DNA from: Neptuniibacter pectenicola
GTDB taxonomy: Bacteria > Pseudomonadota > Gammaproteobacteria > Pseudomonadales > Balneatricaceae
Assembly: GCF_001597735.1 (NCBI RefSeq)
Contig: NZ_LUTS01000004.1
Location: forward strand, 62,001-126,000
Length of the DNA: 64,000 bases
Direction: 5' to 3'
A program made the translations under genes and the position numbers. Below are positions 36,446-44,155 of this stretch, one piece after another. Each line of letters starts with the position of its first letter. The stretch's first letter is position 1. The notes beneath the pieces were generated by a model. It saw only the letters and a list, made by a program, of their open reading frames with translations, ran no database searches and was not told the origin of the DNA.

Positions 36446-37585
36446 ATGGCAGAAGATTCCGGCCAAGAGAAAACAGAAGATCCCACCCCCAAGCGAATAC
36501 GTGAAGCTCGGGAAAAGGGCGATGTTCCGCGATCAAAAGAGCTGGCGACGACGCTGGTTTTAATGGCGGCTGTGTTCTCCGTCATTATTTTCGGTGCCCA
36601 GCTTGCTGAGCATCTTCTGGGGATGATAGAAAGCAACTTTGTATTGGATCGCCAAGCCATTTTTGATCCGAATAAGATGCTTTCGCATTTTGAAGTGTCG
36701 GTTTGGGAGGCGCTGTTAGGGTTGGCTGGCGTGTTTTTCTCTTTAGTTGTCGCTTCTATCGTTGGGCCTATCGCCTTAGGGGGGTGGAACTTTAGCGGCG
36801 ATTCCATTCTGCCGAAAGGTAGCCGTATTGACCCGCTTGCGGGGATAAAGCGGATGTTCTCACTTAAATCCCTTGTTGAGTTGTTCAAGGCCATTGCAAA
36901 GTTCTCCTTAGTGGGTGGGTTTGCCATTCTTATATTGTGGAATATCCGAGGGGATATTTTGGCCTTAGCGACATTTGAGCCGCGACCGGCAATCGACTCC
37001 GCACTAGAGATCATTATCTGGGTGTTTATGGCCTTGAGTGCGGTGCTTATATTGGTCGCGTTGGTTGATGTGCCTTATCAGCTTTATGAATACACAGAAA
37101 AAATGAAAATGACCCTTCAAGAGGTCAAGGATGAGTTAAAAAATACGGAAGGTAAGCCTGAGGTTAAAGGGCGTATTCGACAGTTGCAGCGTGAAATAGC
37201 GCAAAGACAGATGATGACAGCGGTGCCTGATGCTGATGTTGTCATTACCAACCCGACCCATTATGCCGTCGCTCTGAAATATGAAGGCGATGATCGTAAT
37301 GCGCCGATTATGGTGGCTAAAGGCGTAGATTTTGTTGCCCTGAAGATTAGAGAGATAGCGGAAGCGAACGACGTGCCTATACTCTCAGCGCCCCCCTTGG
37401 CGCGTGCGATCTACAACTCTACTGAAATTAATGATGAGATCCCTTCTGGGTTGTACATGGCTGTCGCTCAAGTGTTGGCTTATGTCTTCCAGCTTAAGCG
37501 ATTTAAGAGTCGCCAAGCGGAGCGGCCTACCGAAGTTAAGGTTGATGAATTGCCCATTCCTGATGAGTTCAAAGATAACCTCTAA
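36446..37585 (+). CDS. flhB: Flagellar export switch protein FlhB
   Basis: FlhB controls the change from hook to filament export. The N-terminus SGQEKTEDPTPKRIREAREKG is diagnostic; four membrane helices follow. The self-cleavage motif NPTH is at residues 269-272, the same numbering as in Salmonella, followed by YAVALKYEG. Total length is 379. It ends the fliLMNOPQR-flhB block. Confidence 0.97.
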   Translation: MAEDSGQEKTEDPTPKRIREAREKGDVPRSKELATTLVLMAAVFSVIIFGAQLAEHLLGMIESNFVLDRQAIFDPNKMLSHFEVSVWEALLGLAGVFFSLVVASIVGPIALGGWNFSGDSILPKGSRIDPLAGIKRMFSLKSLVELFKAIAKFSLVGGFAILILWNIRGDILALATFEPRPAIDSALEIIIWVFMALSAVLILVALVDVPYQLYEYTEKMKMTLQEVKDELKNTEGKPEVKGRIRQLQREIAQRQMMTAVPDADVVITNPTHYAVALKYEGDDRNAPIMVAKGVDFVALKIREIAEANDVPILSAPPLARAIYNSTEINDEIPSGLYMAVAQVLAYVFQLKRFKSRQAERPTEVKVDELPIPDEFKDNL

Positions 37586-37586
37586 G

Positions 37587-37602
37587 TGGCTCGAAAATTG
37601 CA
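37587..37602 (+). promoter_or_regulatory. Sigma-54 promoter of flhA
   Basis: TGGCTCGAAAATTGCA is the best sigma-54 match in the window: GG (37588-37589), ten bases, GC (37600-37601), with TTGCA at -12. It begins right at the flhB stop codon, and transcription would start near 37613, about 115 bases before the flhA GTG. Confidence 0.8.
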
Positions 37603-37727
37603 TTTTCTAGCCATTGTTTAGTCATTCGTCAAAAAAACAGCGTATTTTTCCTTTGTCTGTGTAAGTATGTGCTGTATTGGTCGAGTGGTCTCTTTTTGTG
37701 ATGTTTTTTTGACGGTCTGGAGTTTGG

Positions 37728-39836
37728 GTGGATAAAGCGGTAATTCTCGATAATGTTCGCGGATTAAGTAAAGGCAATATAGGTGTGCCTTTGCTGCTGC
37801 TTGTTATCTTGGCAATGGTAACGCTGCCTGTCCCGCCTTTTTTATTAGATGTGTTATTTACGTTTAATATCGCCCTTTCTATTGTTGTTCTGCTGGTCTG
37901 TGTTTACTCCGATCGCCCCCTCGATTTCGCTATTTTCCCAACCATTATTCTGATTGCAACCTTGATGCGGCTCTCGTTGAATGTGGCGTCAACGCGTGTG
38001 GTGCTATTGGCGGGGCATGAAGGGGGTGATGCGGCTGGTAAAGTGATTGAAGCCTTTGGTGAGGTGGTTGTTGGCGGTAACTATGTTGTTGGTTTTGTTG
38101 TTTTCCTTATCCTGATTATTATCAACTTTGTGGTAGTGACGAAAGGTGCTGGCCGTATATCAGAAGTAAGCGCTCGATTTACGTTGGATGCGATGCCGGG
38201 TAAACAGATGGCTATTGATGCCGATTTAAATGCAGGGCTTATTGGTCAAGAAGAGGCGCGTGCGCGTCGTCAAGATGTAACCCAAGAGGCTGACTTTTAC
38301 GGTTCAATGGATGGTGCTTCAAAATTTGTTCGTGGCGATGCTGTAGCGGGTATTTTGATTTTGGTCATCAACTTGCTGGGCGGTTTGGGTATAGGGATGC
38401 TTCAGCATGACCTAGATTTTGAAACCGCTATGCGTTTCTACTCGTTGCTGACCATCGGTGATGGCCTGGTCGCACAGATCCCATCATTGTTACTGTCTAC
38501 TGCTGCTGCGATCATGGTAACTCGACAAAATGTTTCCCATGATATGGGTAAACAGGTTATCTCGCAGATGTTTGCTTCGCCTAAAGCGCTTGCCGTTTCT
38601 GCGGGGATTATGACCATTATGGGTATTATTCCGGGTATGCCCCATGTGGCTTTTTTGTCATTAGCAGCGGCGTCGGGTGGTGGTGCATGGTGGATTATTC
38701 AGAAGGAAAAACAGAAAGTTTCTGATGAGGCGCAGTTGGCGCAAGAGCAAGCAGAACTGCCGCTGGATGATGAGGCTGAGAAGAAAGACCTGGATTGGGA
38801 CGATGTGATGCCGGTTGATATGATCGGCCTTGAGGTGGGTTATCGTTTGATCCCTATGGTCGACAAAATGCAGGGCGGACAGCTGCTGAGTCGTATTAAG
38901 GGTGTGCGTAAAAAACTATCCCAAGACCTTGGCTTTTTGGTCCCATCTGTCCATATACGGGATAACCTTGATCTGTTGCCCGGCGCTTATCGTATCACTT
39001 TGATGGGTGTGGTTGTCGGTGAATCAGAGGTCTACCCTGACAGGGAACTGGCGATAAACCCCGGTCAGGTTTTTGGTAAATTACAAGGTGTTGAAGTTAA
39101 AGACCCTGCTTTTGGGCTTGATGCCATCTGGATCGAACAGTCGCAAAAAGAACAGGCTCAGTCGCTAGGTTATACCGTTGTTGATGCATCTACCGTTGTA
39201 GCTACCCACCTTAATCAACTACTTCAGGTTCATGCCCATGAGTTGCTGGGCCATGAAGAGGTACAGCAACTGCTTGATATGTTGACTAAGACGTCACCTA
39301 AGTTGGTTGAAGAGCTGGTGCCAGGGAAGGTGTCTTTCAGTGTGTTATTGAAGGTGCTGCAGAACCTGTTGATGGAACAGGTTCCGTTAAAAGATTTCAG
39401 AACGATCGCAGAGTCGTTAGCCGATGCAGTGAACCGTACACAGGACCCGCTTGGATTGACGGCCGCGGTGAGGATCTCCCTTGCACGTTTGATCGTGCAG
39501 AATATCAATGGATCAGAAGCGGAACTGCCTGTTATTACATTGGCGCCGCAGTTAGAACAGTTGCTATTAAACTCTGTTCAGCAGGGGCAGGATAACGGTT
39601 TAGTGTTAGAGCCGGGCATGGCTGAACGGTTGCAATCGTCCCTTTCTGAAACCGCGACGCAGCAAGAGATGATGGGACGCCCATCCGTGTTGTTGGTGGC
39701 GGCTCCGGTACGGCCGTTAATGTCTAAATTTGTTCGTTATGGGGAGCATCATATCCACGTGCTTTCCTATCAGGAAATTCCTGAAAATAAAAAGGTCACT
39801 ATCGTTGCGACGGTGGGAGGTGAAGTTAATGGTTGA
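37728..39836 (+). CDS. flhA: Flagellar export gate protein FlhA
   Basis: Major export-gate protein: about eight membrane helices, then a long cytosolic domain that forms the nonameric ring. The FHIPEP landmarks ATLMRLSLNVASTRVVL, GAGRISEVSARFTLDAMPG and KQMAIDADLNAG are present; 702 residues is typical. The start is GTG at 37728 with GGAG upstream. flhF follows after 42 bases. Confidence 0.97.
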   Translation: MDKAVILDNVRGLSKGNIGVPLLLLVILAMVTLPVPPFLLDVLFTFNIALSIVVLLVCVYSDRPLDFAIFPTIILIATLMRLSLNVASTRVVLLAGHEGGDAAGKVIEAFGEVVVGGNYVVGFVVFLILIIINFVVVTKGAGRISEVSARFTLDAMPGKQMAIDADLNAGLIGQEEARARRQDVTQEADFYGSMDGASKFVRGDAVAGILILVINLLGGLGIGMLQHDLDFETAMRFYSLLTIGDGLVAQIPSLLLSTAAAIMVTRQNVSHDMGKQVISQMFASPKALAVSAGIMTIMGIIPGMPHVAFLSLAAASGGGAWWIIQKEKQKVSDEAQLAQEQAELPLDDEAEKKDLDWDDVMPVDMIGLEVGYRLIPMVDKMQGGQLLSRIKGVRKKLSQDLGFLVPSVHIRDNLDLLPGAYRITLMGVVVGESEVYPDRELAINPGQVFGKLQGVEVKDPAFGLDAIWIEQSQKEQAQSLGYTVVDASTVVATHLNQLLQVHAHELLGHEEVQQLLDMLTKTSPKLVEELVPGKVSFSVLLKVLQNLLMEQVPLKDFRTIAESLADAVNRTQDPLGLTAAVRISLARLIVQNINGSEAELPVITLAPQLEQLLLNSVQQGQDNGLVLEPGMAERLQSSLSETATQQEMMGRPSVLLVAAPVRPLMSKFVRYGEHHIHVLSYQEIPENKKVTIVATVGGEVNG

Positions 39837-39878
39837 GTATAGTTTAGCTACGCCTTATGTGGCCGATAAGGAATTGAT

Positions 39879-41303
39879 ATGAAAGTAAAACGTTACTTCG
39901 CGCCAGATATGCGACAAGCCATGCGTAGGGTTAGGGATGAGATAGGTCCTGACGCTGTGATCGTATCGAACCACCGTGTCGCCGGTGGGGTTGAGGTTGT
40001 TGCTGCCCATGAGAATGATTACGAAGCGGCGCAACAAGCGTTCTCGCGTAAGAAAAAGACTGAGCAAAAGCGTCAAAGCCAAATTGATGTTTTAACTCAG
40101 GGGCAAAACAGTAACCTTGCCAGTGAGTTGCAGAAAGCGCGTATGCAGATTGCTGAAGCAGAGATGGGAGGGAGTCAAAATTATGACACCTCAGGCAAGG
40201 TCAATCGGCAGCTGGATAATGATGATGAAGAGCTGCGTGCCATTCTGACATCGCTTAAACAGCGACAGAAAGAAAAAGCAGATGCAGCCCACCGAAATTT
40301 TATGACCAGCTCTGTGCTTGATGATGCTGATCTGGGGCTTGATTTACGTGAAGAGCTATCCATGCCACCGCCTCAAGAGGAGGTGGGGGATAACTTGATT
40401 CGTTCTATGCAGAATGAGATCGAACAGCTAAAAAATCTTTTAAATCAGCAAGTGTTAGCGACAAAAAATGTCGCGCCTTCCGACACTAAGCCGCCGTTGC
40501 AACGAAAATTAGAGATGCTAGGTGTGAGTGAGAAGTTATCAGCTCACCTACTAGGCTCTATGGAAGTGGGGCTTCCGCCGAATAAAGCATGGAAAAATGC
40601 CCTGTCTCGCCTGTCGGATTCAATACCTGTTTTGGGCGAAGACTTTATTGAACGCGGCGGAATGATCGCGTTCGTTGGGCCTACCGGTGTGGGTAAAACA
40701 ACCACTATAGGTAAGCTGGCGGCGCGCTATGTGTTGAAATATGGCAGCTCAAGTTTAGCCTTAGTGACGACGGATACGTTTCGTATAGCGGCCCATGAGC
40801 AATTACGTACATTTGGGCGCATTTTAGATGTTCCGGTTAGGGTTGTTGATGCGGCGAACAGTTTAGATGATGTGCTGCACTCGTTGAAAAATAAACGTTT
40901 GGTCTTAATCGATACAGCAGGGCTGAATGCCCAGGAGCCGCACAGCGAAGCGCAGTTAGAGATGCTTGAAAGTGTGACGTTGCGGTTGAAAAAGTTGTTA
41001 GTGGTTTCTTGTAGTAGCCAGCGGCGGGTTGTAGAACAGGCCTTCAATGTTTATAAAAGCTTGGGTCTTAATGGGTGTGTTTTAAGCAAGATGGATGAGT
41101 CGGGTAGTTTGGGTGAGGCGATTTCGCTTATTGTTGAAAAACGTCTTCCTGTGACCTATGTCACCGACGGTCAGCGTATACCGGATGATATCGATATTGC
41201 CCAAAAACATGAACTCGTCAGTCGAGCTGTAATTACGGCGCAAAGAGCAATTGAGGCTGAAAAAAATACAGTAGCGTTAGATTCAGCTTATAAAATGGGT
41301 TAG
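39879..41303 (+). CDS. flhF: SRP-type GTPase FlhF
   Basis: FlhF directs polar placement of the flagellum. The 474-residue protein has a basic N-terminal domain (MKVKRYFAPDMRQAMRRVRDE), a low-complexity linker, and the NG GTPase domain with GPTGVGKTTTIGKLAARY, TDTFRIAAHEQL, LIDTAGLN and SKMDESG. AAGGA precedes the ATG. Confidence 0.97.
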   Translation: MKVKRYFAPDMRQAMRRVRDEIGPDAVIVSNHRVAGGVEVVAAHENDYEAAQQAFSRKKKTEQKRQSQIDVLTQGQNSNLASELQKARMQIAEAEMGGSQNYDTSGKVNRQLDNDDEELRAILTSLKQRQKEKADAAHRNFMTSSVLDDADLGLDLREELSMPPPQEEVGDNLIRSMQNEIEQLKNLLNQQVLATKNVAPSDTKPPLQRKLEMLGVSEKLSAHLLGSMEVGLPPNKAWKNALSRLSDSIPVLGEDFIERGGMIAFVGPTGVGKTTTIGKLAARYVLKYGSSSLALVTTDTFRIAAHEQLRTFGRILDVPVRVVDAANSLDDVLHSLKNKRLVLIDTAGLNAQEPHSEAQLEMLESVTLRLKKLLVVSCSSQRRVVEQAFNVYKSLGLNGCVLSKMDESGSLGEAISLIVEKRLPVTYVTDGQRIPDDIDIAQKHELVSRAVITAQRAIEAEKNTVALDSAYKMG

Positions 41304-41313
41304 TGGTGAAATA

Positions 41314-42144
41314 ATGATAGATCAACATAGGCCCGTTAAGGTAATTGCTGTAACTGGCGGTAAAGGCGGGGTTGGTAAAACGAACGTCTCTGTTAATTTA
41401 GCGATCGCATTAAGTGACTTAGGGCACCGTACGGTTTTGATGGATGCCGATTTAGGCTTGGCCAATGTTGATGTGTTGCTGGGTTTGCGTCCCAAAAAGA
41501 ATATTTCAGATGTGTTGAGTGGTGAGTGTGGCTTAAAAGAGGTCATGCTGGATGTCTGTGAAAATTTAAAGATCGTTCCTGCGTGCTCCGGTACGCAAGA
41601 GATGACGGCTCTTTCACCCCATGAGCATGCTGAGCTAGTGCATGCGTTTAGTGAAGTTTCTGATGATATTGATGCGTTAATCATTGACACTGCGGCAGGT
41701 ATTTCGGATTCTGTGGTTAGTTTTGTTAAAGCGGCTCAAGAAGTGTTGGTGGTTGTGTGCGATGAACCTACGTCAATTACAGATGCTTATGCTTTAATTA
41801 AACTGTTAAATCGTGATTATAAGATGACCCGCTTTCGTGTTCTGGCCAATATGGTAAGAACGGATACCGAAGGTAGAAACATGTTTGGTAAGTTATTAAC
41901 GGTTACTGATCGGTTTCTTGATGTCACGCTTCAATATGTGGGTTCAATCCCTTATGATGAAAATGTTCGTAAAGCGGTACAACGCCAAGTAGCTGTTTTA
42001 AAAGCTTTTCCAAAGAGCAAAGTATCCTTGGCATATCGTCAATTAGCGAATAAGGTAAACGGGTGGCCAGTGCAGACTGTGCCCCGGGGACATTTAGAGT
42101 TTTTTGTTGAGCGGCTTGTACAGGGAGCGCGCCCATCGGATTGA
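41314..42144 (+). CDS. flhG: Flagellar number regulator FlhG (FleN)
   Basis: MinD-like ATPase that limits flagellar number and in Pseudomonas restrains FleQ. The deviant Walker A reads GGKGGVGKTNVSVNLA; LMDADLGLANVDVLLG and the switch II region follow. At 276 residues it has only about a dozen residues before the ATPase core, as in Pseudomonas FleN, and lacks the DQAxxLR activator helix found in longer FlhG proteins. It starts 10 bases after flhF. Confidence 0.95.
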   Translation: MIDQHRPVKVIAVTGGKGGVGKTNVSVNLAIALSDLGHRTVLMDADLGLANVDVLLGLRPKKNISDVLSGECGLKEVMLDVCENLKIVPACSGTQEMTALSPHEHAELVHAFSEVSDDIDALIIDTAAGISDSVVSFVKAAQEVLVVVCDEPTSITDAYALIKLLNRDYKMTRFRVLANMVRTDTEGRNMFGKLLTVTDRFLDVTLQYVGSIPYDENVRKAVQRQVAVLKAFPKSKVSLAYRQLANKVNGWPVQTVPRGHLEFFVERLVQGARPSD

Positions 42145-42156
42145 TAAAGAGGCAGT

Positions 42157-42867
42157 ATGTACAACCAGCTGCAATTACAATCGAGTGATGAGTTAATTCA
42201 GCAGTATGCGCCGCTAGTTAAACGTATCGCCCATCACTTACTGGCAAGGCTGCCAGCGACAGTGCTGCTCGATGATTTAATACAAGCCGGTATGATTGGC
42301 CTGCTTGAAGCGGCTAAGCGATATGATGCTGCGAAAGGTGCTAGCTTTGAAACTTATGCAGGGATCCGCATTCGTGGCTCCATCATTGATGAAGTGCGTC
42401 GGGGTGATTGGACTCCGCGGTCAGTGCACCGGAATAGTCGAAGGGTAACTGAAGCTATTCAGCAAGTAGAATCACGTACAGGCCGAGATGCCAATGACGC
42501 TTCTGTTGCAAAAGAGCTTGGGATATCTGTGGATGAATACCATAATCTTTTAAAAGATACCCTCGACAGTCGTTTATTTAGTTTTGAGGAGATGATTAAC
42601 CCTCAAAACGAAGGCCCAGGGGAGTCATTTGCTAATGACGATCCGGGACCTAATCAGCTTTTTGAGCGAGAATCGTTTCTCAAGGCACTTAGTGGCGCTA
42701 TAAATAACCTACCTGAACGGGAAAAGTTAGTATTAGCACTCTATTATGATGAAGAGCTTAATTTAAAAGAGATTGGTCAGATTTTAGGGGTTAGTGAATC
42801 TCGGGTAAGCCAGATTCACAGTCAAGCAGCATTGAGATTGCGTTCGCGATTAAGCGAATGGCAATGA
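42157..42867 (+). CDS. fliA: Flagellar sigma factor FliA (sigma-28)
   Basis: Sigma-28 transcribes late flagellar and chemotaxis genes. The 236-residue protein shows region 2 (HHLLARLPATVLLDDLIQAG, then SFETYAGIRIRGSIIDEVRR), region 3, and region 4 (LPEREKLVLALYYDEELNLK, VSESRVSQIHSQA). It begins 12 bases after flhG, in the standard flhA-flhF-flhG-fliA order. Confidence 0.97.
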   Translation: MYNQLQLQSSDELIQQYAPLVKRIAHHLLARLPATVLLDDLIQAGMIGLLEAAKRYDAAKGASFETYAGIRIRGSIIDEVRRGDWTPRSVHRNSRRVTEAIQQVESRTGRDANDASVAKELGISVDEYHNLLKDTLDSRLFSFEEMINPQNEGPGESFANDDPGPNQLFERESFLKALSGAINNLPEREKLVLALYYDEELNLKEIGQILGVSESRVSQIHSQAALRLRSRLSEWQ

Positions 42868-42946
42868 TTGCTTGCGAAGACTCAACGTAATTGCGGTAAT
42901 TTAGTGTAGACTCAATGGGTTGCGCAGTGTTAATTGGAGGCTGGTC

Positions 42947-43330
42947 TTGAATAAAGACATGAAAATTCTTGTGGTGGATGACTTCTCCACGATGAGACGA
43001 ATTATAAAAAATCTATTACGTGACTTGGGCATGACTAATGTTCTTGAAGCGGATGATGGGCAGACTGCTCTACCAATTCTGAAACAGGGTGGTATTGATT
43101 TCTTAGTGACTGACTGGAATATGCCGGGTATGACTGGAATTGACCTTCTGAAAGAAGTGCGTTCTGATCCTAACCTAGCTGCTATGCCTGTGCTCATGGT
43201 TACGGCCGAAGCTAAAAAAGAACAAATCATTGCTGCTGCTCAGGCTGGGGTGAATGGTTATGTTGTTAAACCGTTTACAGCTGCAGTACTGAAAGAGAAG
43301 ATCGATAAAATCTTTCAGCGCCTGGGTTAA
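42947..43330 (+). CDS. cheY: Chemotaxis response regulator CheY
   Basis: Single-domain receiver that binds FliM when phosphorylated. Acidic pair DD at 11-12, phosphoacceptor Asp56 in VTDWNMPGM, the switch Thr in VTAEAKKE and Lys in VVKPF are present. I favour the TTG at 42947 (127 residues) because GGAGG lies six bases upstream; the ATG at 42959 would start at MKILVVDD. It is followed by cheZ after 21 bases. Confidence 0.96.
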   Translation: MNKDMKILVVDDFSTMRRIIKNLLRDLGMTNVLEADDGQTALPILKQGGIDFLVTDWNMPGMTGIDLLKEVRSDPNLAAMPVLMVTAEAKKEQIIAAAQAGVNGYVVKPFTAAVLKEKIDKIFQRLG

Positions 43331-43351
43331 ATAACAAGAAGGTCAGTTTTA

Positions 43352-44143
43352 ATGATTTCAGATACAGGCAGTGGATTGAGTCACTTCGAAATGGAATTGC
43401 AGTTGAAGGCACAGGAACTTGTTTCTGTCCTCAACGAAGGCAAGCTATCTGATGCGATGGAAATTATTCGCGAACTTCATGAATTTCGTCACCAAACTTT
43501 TTTTAGTGAAGTTGGGCATCTTACCCGCGGACTCCATGAAGCGATAAAATCCTTTTCAAGTGAGCTAGGACGTAGTCTTGATGTTGATGGCACACCTCAA
43601 ACTGAGACTGATGCTGCCGAACGCTTGAATTATGTTATAGAAATGACAGAAAAAAATGCCCACGAAACGATGGATCGTGTTGATAGAGCCCTGACATTTG
43701 TTGATAAATTAGATAAACAGAGTGAGCGCTTTAAAGATCTATTGTTACTCGTTGGCCAGTTAGAAAAAGAACATGACTCCCTCAATGGCGTTTATGATCG
43801 AACATGTGCTTTAAAAGAAGAATCAGAACAAACAATTAGCACCCTACGTGAAGAACTAACGGATATTGTTGTATCTCAGAGCTATCAAGATATTACCGGC
43901 CAGCTAATTCGTCGTGTCATTAACCTCGTTACCAATGTTGAAGACCATCTTGTTGCTTTAATGGGCATGGCGGCGCAGGTTGAAAGAATATCAGGCGTCG
44001 AAATGTCGGCAGAATCTGAAGATGAGCAAACCAATAATAAGAATCCTATTCAGGCTGAAGGGCCACAAATCAAGAAAGAACGCGCTGATGTAGTCAGTGA
44101 CCAAGATGAAGTTGATGATTTGTTATCCAGTCTGGGTTTTTAA
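43352..44143 (+). CDS. cheZ: CheY-P phosphatase CheZ
   Basis: CheZ dephosphorylates CheY-P. The 263-residue protein is a long helical hairpin with the catalytic region SQSYQDITGQLIRRVINLV, whose Gln corresponds to the catalytic Gln of E. coli CheZ. The C-terminal CheY-binding peptide QDEVDDLLSSLGF is intact and resembles the FliM peptide. A disordered charged linker connects the two. Confidence 0.95.
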   Translation: MISDTGSGLSHFEMELQLKAQELVSVLNEGKLSDAMEIIRELHEFRHQTFFSEVGHLTRGLHEAIKSFSSELGRSLDVDGTPQTETDAAERLNYVIEMTEKNAHETMDRVDRALTFVDKLDKQSERFKDLLLLVGQLEKEHDSLNGVYDRTCALKEESEQTISTLREELTDIVVSQSYQDITGQLIRRVINLVTNVEDHLVALMGMAAQVERISGVEMSAESEDEQTNNKNPIQAEGPQIKKERADVVSDQDEVDDLLSSLGF

Positions 44144-44155
44144 GAGGAGCGCCAT

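Noticed and set aside
39862-39869. Perfect sigma-28 -10 box GCCGATAA just before flhF
   Set aside because: The -35 position 15 bases upstream reads TTTA and not TAAA, and the start would fall at about 39876, removing the AAGGA Shine-Dalgarno of flhF.
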